From Mytilinidion resinicola (lineage: Eukaryota > Ascomycota > Dothideomycetes > Mytilinidiales > Mytilinidiaceae), in contig NW_022985466.1 in NCBI RefSeq assembly GCF_010093595.1, positions 365,183 through 429,182 of the forward strand: 64,000 bases of DNA, read 5' to 3'. The notes beneath the pieces are model-generated. The model was not told the origin of the DNA. It made no database searches and saw only the letters and a program-made list of their open reading frames with translations. Both the position numbers and the translations under genes were made by a program. Positions 1 to 9,996 of the stretch are shown piece by piece (the stretch's first letter is position 1; each line of letters begins with the position of its first letter).

Positions 1-371
1 TGGGCTTCTCCAGCTTCAGCACCACCAAGGACAGCAAGGTCAAAGGCAACTACACGGCGGTCTGCGCGCGGATCGACGACCCAGCCGACTGGCATCAAAC
101 GCTCGAGGTTCGCGAGAAAGTGAGTAGGCTCATCACAGACGAGAAGGCGGGAAGGATTGAGCGCCGGAGAGGGCGGGCGAACCTGATTGCGATGGAGTGG
201 GAGAAGGATATGGTGAGGGGCTTTGGACAGATGAGGCTGGACCAGAAAGGCAAGGAGAAGCATCGCGAGGAGAAGAGCAAGCTTGCGAACAACAGCGCGG
301 TTCGGATCGAAGACTTGAAGGCAGTCTGGGGTCTCCCAGGCGGTGGCAGCCACGATGAGAAGAAGAAGTGA
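1..371 (+). CDS. 3' end of an unidentified gene
   Basis: An open frame runs in from the window edge (codons from base 3) and stops at 369-371, giving the last 122 residues of a protein. The visible part begins with a GFSSFSTTK-type segment ending in a KVKGN motif. A long, highly charged, probably helical stretch rich in Arg, Lys and Glu follows, then a lysine tail. The GF..F.TTK..KV.GN pattern resembles the C-terminal box of the U4/U6.U5 tri-snRNP 27 kDa protein family, but the charged extension after it does not fit that family, so I do not name the gene. The upstream part lies outside the window. The stop is followed within 50 bp by a repeat array. Confidence 0.6.
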   Translation, partial: GFSSFSTTKDSKVKGNYTAVCARIDDPADWHQTLEVREKVSRLITDEKAGRIERRRGRANLIAMEWEKDMVRGFGQMRLDQKGKEKHREEKSKLANNSAVRIEDLKAVWGLPGGGSHDEKKK

Positions 372-402
372 GAGGAGCGAAGAGTTCGGATGTGATAGCC
401 GA

Positions 403-1510
403 ACATTCTGGGGCAGTTGATAGACCAAAGAGGACTTTCTCGAGGGTTCAAATGCTAAAATCCAAGATGTAAACATTCAAACACCATGAATCAGATCCTT
501 TTACGTGACAACATATGCTGCCCACAATCTCCATGAAGTGACAATCCAGCACTGTTTGGGGTGGCCCGTTACGTTATCAAAAACTGTGAAACGACAGATT
601 TGGCAGCTCTCATAGCTCACCAGGCCACCCCAGACACTGCTAGGCAAGTATACACAGTTGCAGAGTGGGTATCTTTCTAAAACGTGAAGTAGCAGCCCAG
701 CACCGTCTGAGGTGGCCTGATACATTCTCAAAGGCCCTGAAACAACAGTTTTGGCAAATCTGATAGCTTACCAGGCCACCCCAAACGCTGCTGGGCAAGT
801 GTACACAGTTACAGAATGGGTGTGTTTCGAAAACATGAAGTAGCAGTTCAGCACCGTCTAAGGTGGCCTGATAAGTTATCAAGATCTGTGGAACGACAAA
901 TTCAGCAGGCCTGATAGCTCACCAGGCCACCTCAGACACTGCTAGGCAAGTGTCCACAACTCTGGAGTGAGTATGTTATTGACACGTGCTTACCTGTAAT
1001 TTTATAGCTCTAGAAGTGACCTTAATTCTCGAGCTCTCTGGGGCAGCTAACAGGGTATCAAGGGCCCACTTAGGGACTTGAATTTGAAAAGCTGAGATGT
1101 ACCAATCGGTACGCTCTAGATTAGACTTCAGGCTATAATAATCTCAAAGCCTGCCTCTGCTACCTTACTTCGAGGACTGGGCTTAGTGCTCGAGTGTTTT
1201 GGGGTAGCTGGTGAAGAACCGAGGGCCCACGTGAGAGTGGAATTTTCGAAAGGTAGGATGTAACGACCCACACGCCGCGAATAGGACTTGAGGCTATGAG
1301 AACTTAAAAGACCGCCTCTAATGCTATACTTCGAGAACTAGAGCTAGTGCTCGGCTGGTTTGAAGTAGCTGATACAGAACCAAATACCTACACGAGGGTC
1401 CAATTTTCACAAAGGTGAGATATAATAACTGAAACGCCGCGAATGAGATGATAGATAGCAACGAATTTAAAAAAGACGATAGGAACGGTCCATGAAGTCT
1501 AAGTAGAATG
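403..1510. repeat. Degenerate ~160-bp tandem repeat, interrupted
   Basis: Four diverged copies of one unit can be aligned by eye, near 403, 1033, 1193 and 1355. Shared landmarks are a TCTGGGGCAGCT-like start, then GGGCCCAC, then GAGATGTA or GGATGTAA, and an ACTTGAGGCTAT-like segment. The three downstream copies are spaced 160 and 162 bp apart. The first copy touches the 3' end of the preceding gene and is cut off by the 151-bp array at about 533-985, which looks like a later insertion or expansion. I see no coding potential. Confidence 0.6.
533..985. repeat. Three tandem ~151-bp units of dispersed repeat family B
   Basis: Three units start near 533, 684 and 836 at a TGAAGTAGCAG-like motif. 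Each contains GCACCGTCTGAGGTGGCC on one side and its imperfect inverse, CAGGCCACCCCAGAC, on the other, followed by GCTAGGCAAGTGTACAC. Each unit can therefore fold into a hairpin. Related single copies occur at about 12838, 34352-34460 and 56476-56615, so this is a small mobile-type (MITE-like) family that has amplified in tandem here. No protein is encoded. Confidence 0.7.
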
Positions 1511-1566
1511 ATAGTGGTATAGAACTGCTTGCCCTGCATACTCCCCTTTCTCGCTTATCCAAAGCC

Positions 1567-4500
1567 TCACTTCCCTACCTGATCCAATGCTTCGCTAGCA
1601 GTAACAAACCTCTCTACGCCCGGCCTCGCCGTCTTCCCATCCGCCGCCTCCTTCACATCACTCTCCTCCCCCTCTTCCGCAATCGTATCATCAGCACTAA
1701 CACTATGCAACGTCAAAGTGCTAGCATTAACCTCCTTCCCTACTCCCCCCACCGACAACTTGAACGGATACGCGACCCCAGCTCGCGTCGGCCGCGTACT
1801 CAGCGTATCGCTCTCCGGCACGATCGTAGGCGGCAACATGGGTTCATCTTCTTCCGGCGCGCTGATCAGGAACTCTGGTGCCGCTTGTGTCGCTTCCGCA
1901 TAGGGGGTTGAAGGGGCTATAGCCTCTAATGCGGCGTCGGCTTGGCCGCGGTCGGTGACTGTGCTGACGCGGGACCGCGAACGGGAGCGGGAATGGTCTG
2001 CGGAGGTTGTGCTGGGGAGTCTGAGGCGGAAAGACCCACGGCCAGAGGTAGAACGGTTGCGAGGTCTAGGCAGTGGTTTGAGGGGGGAATCTCCAGTAGC
2101 CGTGGTTTCGTTAGGCGCTGCTGTGTTTTCGGCATCGGCGGCTGTGGTAGAGGGCTGATCGGCTTCCTTTTCGGCTTTTTGTTCGCGTTCGATCTGTGAG
2201 GTGTTAGCATAGCACACGCAAAATCTAGTGCTGGGGTATTCGTGTGTGTAGTACACCACCTATGATGCTTCGATACATCATCGGAGATCTCGGTTGGTGT
2301 AAGATGATCTGAATAGCAACCTCCTAATTGTAACCTAATAAGGTAACATCCGGTCGCGATGATCCACTTACGGCTTAGCCAGTTGTTGATCGTGCATCAC
2401 AGCATAGAAGATAATGAGCGCACCCAGAACTTCCTGGTACTGCATACCGAAGGAATGGCCCAACGGGAATGAAAAAAAAGGGGTATACTTACGGTCATCT
2501 CGTCATGCTTGCTCCCCCAAACACTCCACATGCTCATTCCCCAACTCTTCTTGTTCGCTTTCTGCATCTCCATACCCTTGACCCTTCTCCCTGCTAATGC
2601 AGTTGGAGGAGGGACCTCGCCATCGAAACCCTCATATCCGCGTTCCATGTGCTTTATTCTCTTTTTTTGGACAGCCCTCTTTTGTTTAGCGAAATTTTCA
2701 TTCCACTTGCTTTGCGCCGCCATCCACTTTCGTACTGGGCCAGGCTTGATCGTTCCAATCTCAGAGGACTCCAATTGCAACGCCTCGAGTTCCGAGGGTG
2801 GCACAAGAGAGTGGATTACACCATTTCGATCAATCCGTTGACGAATCATGTGCTTGTCGAAAGGTGGGAGCGGATCCCCGGCCTTGCCCACTTCGGGTCC
2901 TTTAACACTAGTAGCTTCGCGGCTAATCCGATCGAAGCCTACCTTCTGGGCGCTATGGGGCATGGAAAGTTTAATGTCCTCTGGTGCCAAGTTGCTGCCA
3001 GAGCTCGTTGATGAGCTAGAGCTAATGACCGAGACATCATCGTCGTCGAGAATATCGATAGCAGTCTTCTGCGCGTGTGCAAGAGCCCATGCGCCGAATT
3101 GAGCAATGCTGCGGTACATGTACTTCGCGGGACGAGTGAAGCTAAGCGTCGGGGCAACATGGCAAAGGTCATCCCAGACCTGCAGTTGGACATATGTGGG
3201 GCGATGCCGTGAGACTTGGGACTGAATGAGTTCTGCTGACTGATGTATGGAGGGACTTGGAACGTAGGAGAGAGGCGAAGCCGCTTTGTGTGCAATGTAG
3301 ATTTGTTCATCTCGTAGGAGTTCGCCACCCCCGACTTGGATCAAGAGAGGTGGGAGGCCACCGAGAGATGGCGTTAGCGCTGGAGAAACCAACGGGTGGT
3401 TGATGAGATGGTTCGCAGCATATATTTGGATCTGGTCTTTGATCTCGATCATCTCTCCATCAATGTTGATGGATAGAAGAGCATGCTGGGATATCGCAGG
3501 ATTTGTCGTTTCGGTCGAACTCTTCACGCCGTCCGTACTTTCGTTGATAGGCTTGAGGTCTGGCCGCTCGGCGTCTCGGACGGAGAATCCGCGGACTCGC
3601 TCTTTGTGTGCTTCTTTTTTTGCCTCCTTTTCTTCTCTGCTAGTTCTCGCCTTGGGAAGATAGGGTGTTAGTTTGTCTTTCGAGTCTGCGTTGCGAGTGC
3701 CCTTGTGGAGCTCGAGCATATCGTCTACGCTGGGTGGTGCTTCAAAAGTTAGCTTAATATTCGATTAAAACGCAATGCCAAAACTTACGCCAACTCATGC
3801 ATGGCTTGTGGACAAACCCATGCGCTGGAATGTAATCCAAGCGACCATCACCTCCTAGACTAGGGAAGGAGTGGGTCAAGTCAACCCAAGGCGATATCAG
3901 GATTGCCCCAGCCGGTAACGGGACACCCTGGTCTCGCAAAATGACCAACATACTCAGGACCATGCCACCACCAGCAGAGTCACCAGCCAATATGATTGTA
4001 GTGGGATCGTGATTCTCCAGTAAGTAGAGGTAAGCCGCCAAGCAGTCATAGAGACCGCAAGGGAATGGGAACTGAGGCGCAAGACGATATCTCGGCGCTA
4101 GGACTCTCGCTTTCAGCTTTCGCGCATGTCGCTGCATTTGATACCGATGCTCGTCAACGCTGCCGAAGTAGTATGCGCCGCCGTGCACGTAAAGCATTAT
4201 CCGCTGTCCTTCTCCGCCCCCAACCTTCTTGCGCTCATTGTAGTCTTTGCGCATCTCAATCCACTCGGCCTTCAATACGCCATTGTCGCGTCGCCATTGC
4301 CACCATTTCTTCCCTCCGACTTGTTGTATTCCTTCTGGACCTAGCTGCGCCTCGAGATACTCGGCTGACTTGGCGAGCTTGGCTTGTGGTATCTCGATGA
4401 CTTCTTGCTTGACCCAGGCGGGCACTGGCACCCACTGGGCCGTAAAGGCTTGGATGTCTTCGACGGTGTGAAACGAAGCATAATGTAGGAACTGGCGCAC

Positions 4501-4684
4501 AAGCTGGAGGCCTTCGTGATAGGATATGTGCGCGGTGGGTTTTTGGCGGAGTGGTTTGCGATTGAGGTACTGTCATGGTGAGCGCGCGTCGCAAGCGGTT
4601 GTTTCGCGGCCTTACGTGTGATATGTAGGTTTCGATGACTGTAGGAGTCACGGCAGCACCGACAGATAGGGTGCTAATAGGCAT
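1567..4684 (-). CDS. HSL-type alpha/beta hydrolase (esterase/lipase family)
   Basis: This is a large fungal esterase/lipase-like protein of the hormone-sensitive lipase class. Exons read 4684-4616, 4569-3789, 3739-2493, 2439-2372 and about 2193-1567, with 46- to 53-bp introns apart from the last. The oxyanion motif HGGAYYFG lies near residue 152 and the nucleophile motif GDSAGGG near 219-225 (Ser about 221). The presumed acid is in GGELLRDE (about 427) and the histidine in DDLCHVAP (about 477). An insert of roughly 100 charged residues separates the serine block from the acid block. A long, low-complexity Ser/Arg-rich C-terminal tail follows the catalytic domain. The last junction is unresolved: the best acceptor (TGCTAAC...CACAG before 2193) puts exon 4 two bases out of phase with the plausible tail frame, so a small exon may hide in the 178-bp gap. 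The substrate cannot be told; lipid or ester turnover is inferred from family only. Confidence 0.85.
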
Positions 4685-5153
4685 CTTAGAGGTTGATATG
4701 TAGATATTCGAAGTTGAATGGGAGGTTCGCGGGATGAAGGAGCTGAGGCCGCTGTACCTTCCACAAGAGACGAGACACTCAGACGATCAGGGTATTAGAC
4801 ATTGAAGGAAAGGCATTCACTGCACGGTGAGAGAGGATTGGGTATGCAAGGACAATAGTTAACGCAGGTCGTTAAGTTGTGAGCAGATGCAGCTAGACGT
4901 CATCGTCCCGGGGTTCTTGGCGGGGATCGTCGCTTCCGAGAGCAGCCAGCCGTCACGTGCTATCAAGTTTCAGATGAATGAAAACAGCCAGCAACGCTGA
5001 AGGAATGTGTATTGATTCTCAATCTAGGAAACGAAGCCCCAGTGCCAACCGTCCTGCCAGAGTGAGAAATGCTCTCGCTAAATTACGAAACCGTGCGCCA
5101 CCTCCCCTTCCATGTGTCGTTATCCAAGTGTCATTCTGGTGAAACATACGTAT
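4685..5153. other. Intergenic, upstream region of the hydrolase
   Basis: This stretch holds the 5' flank of the hydrolase on the minus strand and the 3' flank of the membrane-protein gene. I see no coding frame, repeat or RNA gene in it. Confidence 0.5.
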
Positions 5154-6707
5154 CTAAGCCAGCTCCTGGGCGTCGATTTCTTCAACGTGGTCCAAGTGCT
5201 TGGCGGGTGTAACGGACTCGACGGCCTTCCCTAGCTCAAGAGGCTCAAGAGGCTTGACAGGCTTGAGAGGTTTGACTGGTTTGACTGGCTTGGCTGGCTT
5301 GACTGGCTTGACTGGCTTAACTGGCTTCACGTACGACGGAACCTTGCGCCAGGGGTTCGTTGGCACATCCGGCTGCTCGGAGGAGCTAGGCTTAGTCTTC
5401 TTGCAAGGCTTCTTGCCAGAGACGTCTTTGCCATCATCCTTCCAGTCCGGCGGGAGCAGGCCGGCGCTCTTATACTTGTGAATCGCCTGGCCGTAGATCC
5501 TGTTCCAGTCGTTCGATTGGCAGCGTTGACCAACATGCCTGATCCGTCGCAGATAATCCGGGAGGGCGACAACGGTCCCATTCTTGGGGTCCACCACCTT
5601 GTCTTCTTCCCATGACTGCAGCTTGCGGTCGAACCAGTCAATCGTGCACCAACTGCAAGAAGTCTGGTTTTCACCAGGGCCGAAGGAGCGCTCCTGACGG
5701 TAGCCGGACCAAGGCGTCCACGTGTCGTCGCACTGGTCGTTCGCGGCCCTATACTTGTACCCAGGACGCTCAGTCCTTGCCATGCGAGTAGCGCTCTCAA
5801 TGAGGTCAAGGCCCTCGAGGTTCGCGGTGTTCATGCCATCGACAACGAACCAGTCATTGTACAGGTCGTTGACACAATAGTCCGAGGTGTAGTATGAGAG
5901 AGGGTTCTTGCGACAGGTGTGCTGAAGACGACGCTGGATGGTTGAAATCACAGCAACGGGGCTGTCTTCAAGCTCTGGGTCGGCCGTGAAAGGGCCGACG
6001 TAGTTTTCCATGTCGAACTTGTCCTCGGGCGTGCATTGAGACACAATGAGCTGGTAGGCTCGGTTCATAGCGTCCGTGCAGGATCTCTGGCATATTGGCC
6101 CTGAGTACGAAGTGGGATCAAGCTCGAACAGTGTTTCATGCTTCCCGTTATCCCACGAACGGTTCCAGATCTTCTCATGGCATGGGATGTAGTTGAGCGA
6201 GCTCCAGGCAGTCTGGCAAGCGGGGTTGGGGCCGTATACAAGCGGAGGGTACACGTTAGGGAAATTGAGCCTGTTGTTGGAAGATCGCCATGGCTGGTTG
6301 AGAGGGATATGAGTTCTCTGTTGATACGACCGATAGTTCTGCGGGCAGTGGTCAGGACGTCGAGCGAGGATCCCGGTTGAGATACTGAGCGCCACAACGG
6401 TCGTGATCAGAAGAGCGATGAAGCCCATGATGGAGATGCTGGCCCAGCTTCGCTTCGAGCGCTTCCCGTTCGTCCAAGCCGGACGACGGAACAGGCTCGC
6501 AAACCTCTGAAATGGTCCTCGACGGTGCGGGCAAGGCGTGTCGTTTCCACGAGTCCTGTTTGACAAAAGAGGTGCGCTGGTGCTGTAGAGACCTTCATCG
6601 TCACTGACTTCGGCCTCATCCCGAGTTGCTTCAACTCCGTCATCAATTCTCTCCTCGACCGGCTGCGCCGGTACAGGAGTATAGTCCTGAGACGATGGTA
6701 CACCCAT
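5154..6707 (-). CDS. Cysteine-rich type II membrane protein, unknown function
   Basis: A single uninterrupted frame encodes 517 residues. Residues 1-85 are polar and acidic and would be cytosolic. One hydrophobic segment at about 90-114, preceded by Lys/Arg, would act as a signal anchor. The lumenal or extracellular part (about 120-425) has many cysteines, tryptophans and N-glycosylation sequons such as NRS, NQT and NGT. The tail (about 440-490) is a run of KPVKP-type repeats, then acidic residues. I recognise no enzyme motif. The layout (short cytosolic head, anchor, disulfide-rich ectodomain, Lys/Pro stalk) suggests a surface or secretory-pathway protein. The first Met (6707) gives an unbroken frame and I see no better start. 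Confidence 0.75.
   Translation of the reverse strand: MGVPSSQDYTPVPAQPVEERIDDGVEATRDEAEVSDDEGLYSTSAPLLSNRTRGNDTPCPHRRGPFQRFASLFRRPAWTNGKRSKRSWASISIMGFIALLITTVVALSISTGILARRPDHCPQNYRSYQQRTHIPLNQPWRSSNNRLNFPNVYPPLVYGPNPACQTAWSSLNYIPCHEKIWNRSWDNGKHETLFELDPTSYSGPICQRSCTDAMNRAYQLIVSQCTPEDKFDMENYVGPFTADPELEDSPVAVISTIQRRLQHTCRKNPLSYYTSDYCVNDLYNDWFVVDGMNTANLEGLDLIESATRMARTERPGYKYRAANDQCDDTWTPWSGYRQERSFGPGENQTSCSWCTIDWFDRKLQSWEEDKVVDPKNGTVVALPDYLRRIRHVGQRCQSNDWNRIYGQAIHKYKSAGLLPPDWKDDGKDVSGKKPCKKTKPSSSEQPDVPTNPWRKVPSYVKPVKPVKPVKPAKPVKPVKPLKPVKPLEPLELGKAVESVTPAKHLDHVEEIDAQELA
5236..5330. repeat. 9-bp coding minisatellite (Lys-Pro-Val units)
   Basis: A 9-bp unit of the type TTGACTGGC on the plus strand is repeated about ten times with small variants. 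Read on the minus strand it encodes the KPV/KPA/KPL run near the C-terminus of the membrane protein. Such tracts change length easily, so this segment may differ between strains. Confidence 0.8.
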
Positions 6708-8155
6708 CGCAGTGGTATTGCGGGGTGACTAAATTAAGGAAATGTTCAAGTGATTGATTATAGCGTAGTGAAGGTCGATAGTCGTACGAGGTGTATTAAC
6801 CACGGTAAATCTGGTAGCAAGAAGAAACAACAGAGGGAGGTATAGAAGAAGTAGTTCCGTGTTGCCTAGGTGGTTGTTTGAGGGGCAACGACAAAGATAG
6901 ATAGCCTGACGGCCGCGTGTAAGGCTGTTTTTCACTGGCTGTGTATGCCTCGCAAGGCTTGGCTGAAACCGATTTGGGACTACGGCGGGGAACGGGCAGT
7001 GCTGATTGGCATAGATGAACCCACAGTGCCTCTTGAGGATTCCCATCCTTGTAGTATACAGCAATACGAAGTCCGCCCAAGTTCCTTCGGATGTGTTTGC
7101 GGGGCGGCGCAGCAGCTGCTCCAAACAGGGATAAATAGGTGCGAAATAGGGTAGCGGCCTTACAAAGCACTGCGACACTTACTCGTTGCTGCGGGCCTCC
7201 GAGCTTTTGTATACAAAACATGTCGATCTCAGGCGTATTTTGACCACTCAAGGGCTCTGGGGTGTGGTGTTGGGGTGTGGTGTTGGAGTGTCTGCGCCAG
7301 CTCACCAGAATCCATCGCCTTCAAGCAAGTGAGACATTGACGATGTGTCGCCAGCAAGGCTCACTTCTCATCATCAGGCATTTACCGATGGCGTTCCCCT
7401 TCGACCATGAGCAGTAGAATGTCGTCTTGATGATCGACAGAGCCATTTGAGAGCTAGAGCTTCTGGGACAAGAAGAGGGAGAATATCATTGCGAGAGATG
7501 AATACAGATGAATGACCGCCATTACCTACCGTCTCTTGCCAAGCTGCAGCAAGTAGAAGAGTGATGCTAAACGACGAAGAATAAATGAGCGCAACGGGAT
7601 TGCGGTACGGCTCTTGGCCATTTCGATATCAATGTCTTATCTGCATTGTCTGTCCTCGGAAATCTCTTGGAAGGGGTTATCACGCTTGTCTACCACTGCT
7701 CGAAGTCATTCGGTACATCTTGGGCCTGTACAGAACCTAGACTACCATCTTAAACAATATGTGAGCTCCCTGGGTTACCTTAGGCGGTCATCTGCAAATT
7801 TCTGAACGAGCCTGTGCATGCCAAGCATCATCATGTGCCAGAGTTGTGATACCCAACCTTTGAGCATCATACCTAGAGTCAAAAACCTCATCTTCATCTC
7901 GGGTAATTACAAGCCCTCGTCGTGTGTCGCGACATTCAGCCGAATATAGTTGTGACCTCATTCTACCTCGCGCTCTGGTCGCAAGCATCGTAGCAAATCC
8001 CGCTAGTCCCGCTCCTCCGCATCCAGGCGGCGAGTTCACTGTTGAAGCTTCACACTTCACACTTCACACCACCATCCGCCCTCACGACGCCGCGCCCGCT
8101 ATATCTCTAGGCCTACTACACCTTCCACCGTTGCTGCCCCTCATCGCGCACAGCA
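6708..8155. other. Intergenic region between divergent genes
   Basis: This contains the 5' flanks of the membrane-protein gene (minus) and the BSD gene (plus). Several open frames occur on the minus strand at 6729-7305, but they overlap each other and show no domain, so I do not call them. A short imperfect repeat of GGGTGTGGTGTT lies near 7258-7283. The last 100 bp before 8156 are C-rich, as in many fungal 5' leaders. Confidence 0.5.
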
Positions 8156-9486
8156 ATGGACAGCGCGTACGACCACATCCAGGAAGAAAGCTACCCGGAC
8201 GACGAGCCCCGCGCCCAGGACAGCTCCCAACGCCAGAGCGCCGACTTCAATTCGGAGATTCAGGAGGCTTACAAGGCTATATCCGCCAGCCCGTGGGCCG
8301 CACGCTTGGGTGGCTTCCTAGGGACTGTCAAGAAGCAGGTGGGCAGCTCCGGCTGCACTTTCAAGTGCCGGACTGACATAGTGGCATAGGGCGAGCAATA
8401 CTACGATGGCGCCCGCAAGGAAGCTGCTGCTGCCAGTGAGCAGGCCAGCAAGGGCTTGACCTCCATCATAAGCCGAACTCGCGCGGTTTCTATTCAACAG
8501 CCCGAATCAGAGGCCAGCTCTTCAAAGGATGCGTCGACCGCAGAACCCTCATCCCCGCCACACCCCGACCGCCCTGAATCACTACCGGCAGACATTGTCA
8601 AGGAAGCCGAGGGCATCCTCGCGCGCTTCAAATCCGAGGCTGCTAAGCGGTTGAAGGACATCGAGAAGGCAGAAGACGCAGCGGACGAAGCCCTGCTGAA
8701 ATTCGGCACCAACATCCGGAGTTTCCTGCGCGAGGCCGTCACAATTGCGCCGCCGGACGCCCAATCCTCGTCCGATGACCCTACCAAGGTGCTCTTCGAG
8801 AGCAAAGACTCGGAGGGCAAGCGTGTGATCCATACGACCCGCTTCGATGCCCAGCTACACGTCATCCACTCCTCCCTCGACAGCTTCCTCAAGGACCCGG
8901 TGAGCCCGGAATGGGCGGGTTGGGCCGACAAGTTCGACATCGACGGCAAGACCGACGCGATTTCCAAAGACCTAGAGAAGCACGAGGAGTTAAGGCGAGC
9001 AATGGAGAAGCTCGTACCAGAAAAAGTCGAGTACGCCCAGTTCTGGAAACGGTACTATTTCCTCCGCCACGTAATCGAGAGCGAGGAGCAGAGGCGGCGA
9101 GAGATGCTGAAAGGTAATCCCCCTAACCCACGCCATCCCCAACCGTCAATTACAAAACACAATGCTAACATGACATTGTAGCTTCCGCAGCCGCCCCCTC
9201 CGACGAAGAAATCGGCTGGGACGAAGACTCCGACGACGACTCCCCCACCCCGCACCCTCACCCCCTCGCCGCGTCCAAAGAAACCCTCAAGCCCGGCGAG
9301 AACCCACACTCGGACCTCCTCAAGCCCGAGGCCGCGCCCCGCCACTCCAACGATGGCCACTCCCAGGCCGACAGCGACGCGAGCTACGACCTCGTGAGCG
9401 GTGCGACGAGCCGCGCGCCGGGGAGTCCAAAAGACGCGAAAAAGGAGACTGTGAACGAGGAAAGCGATGAGGAGGATTGGGAATGA
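8156..9486 (+). CDS. BSD-domain protein
   Basis: Exons 8156-8338, 8390-9113 and 9182-9486 join in phase to give 403 residues. The BSD domain (named after BTF2-like factors, synapse-associated proteins and DOS2) spans about residues 205-290, with the expected paired aromatics in the helices ([13 protein letters not shown], then [11 protein letters not shown]). The N-terminal third is a helical, Ala-rich region, and the acidic C-terminus ends in DEEDWE. The layout matches fungal BSD proteins of the Dos2/SYAP1 type. Family knowledge suggests a scaffold role linked to ubiquitin or membrane trafficking, but the exact role is not visible. Start: the first Met in frame after a C-rich leader. Confidence 0.88.
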
Positions 9487-9996
9487 AGAGTTAGCGGCTT
9501 TGCTAGGTTTGTGGGCGGCTCTGTAAGGTGTAGCTGCTGTGGTTGTGGTAATCTTCGATTGATTGCGGTTTGGGCGCGCCCTATGCGCGGTGTTTCTGGC
9601 GTTGTAGCTTGCTAGGATTTCTTCGGCGAGGATTCCGTTGCTTTGGGATTGTCTTGCGCCACCTATACCTCCTAGTGCCTTGCGTTAAGAAATGCATAAT
9701 CAGGTCCTCTTCAAGAAATCAGACATAAGACGTAATGTTGTGAAGAACAGAAGCAAGTGGTATCTTATTGGGACTCCGTATCTCATGAACACATAGCATC
9801 TAACCCAGTACCGTGGCAATGCAGAACAAACATAACAGCCTTTAGCTTACTCTAGCAAGCAAGCTTGACCTCAGAACATGCTCTCGTCCTTTATAGGTCC
9901 AGCGCCCTACTTCATCGCCGCCCCTTTCCACCGCCGCCCTTTTCTCTACCACGCTTGCCGCTCCCCCAACCTTCAACTCATCCCCATCCCCACTAG
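9487..9996. other. Convergent 3' intergenic region
   Basis: This lies between the stops of the BSD gene (plus) and the Yrb30-like gene (minus). It would hold both 3' ends. I see no coding frame or repeat. Confidence 0.5.

Noticed and set aside
6729..7305. Two overlapping minus-strand frames (149 and 169 codons)
   Set aside because: They overlap in different phases upstream of the membrane-protein gene and have no domain features or promoter.
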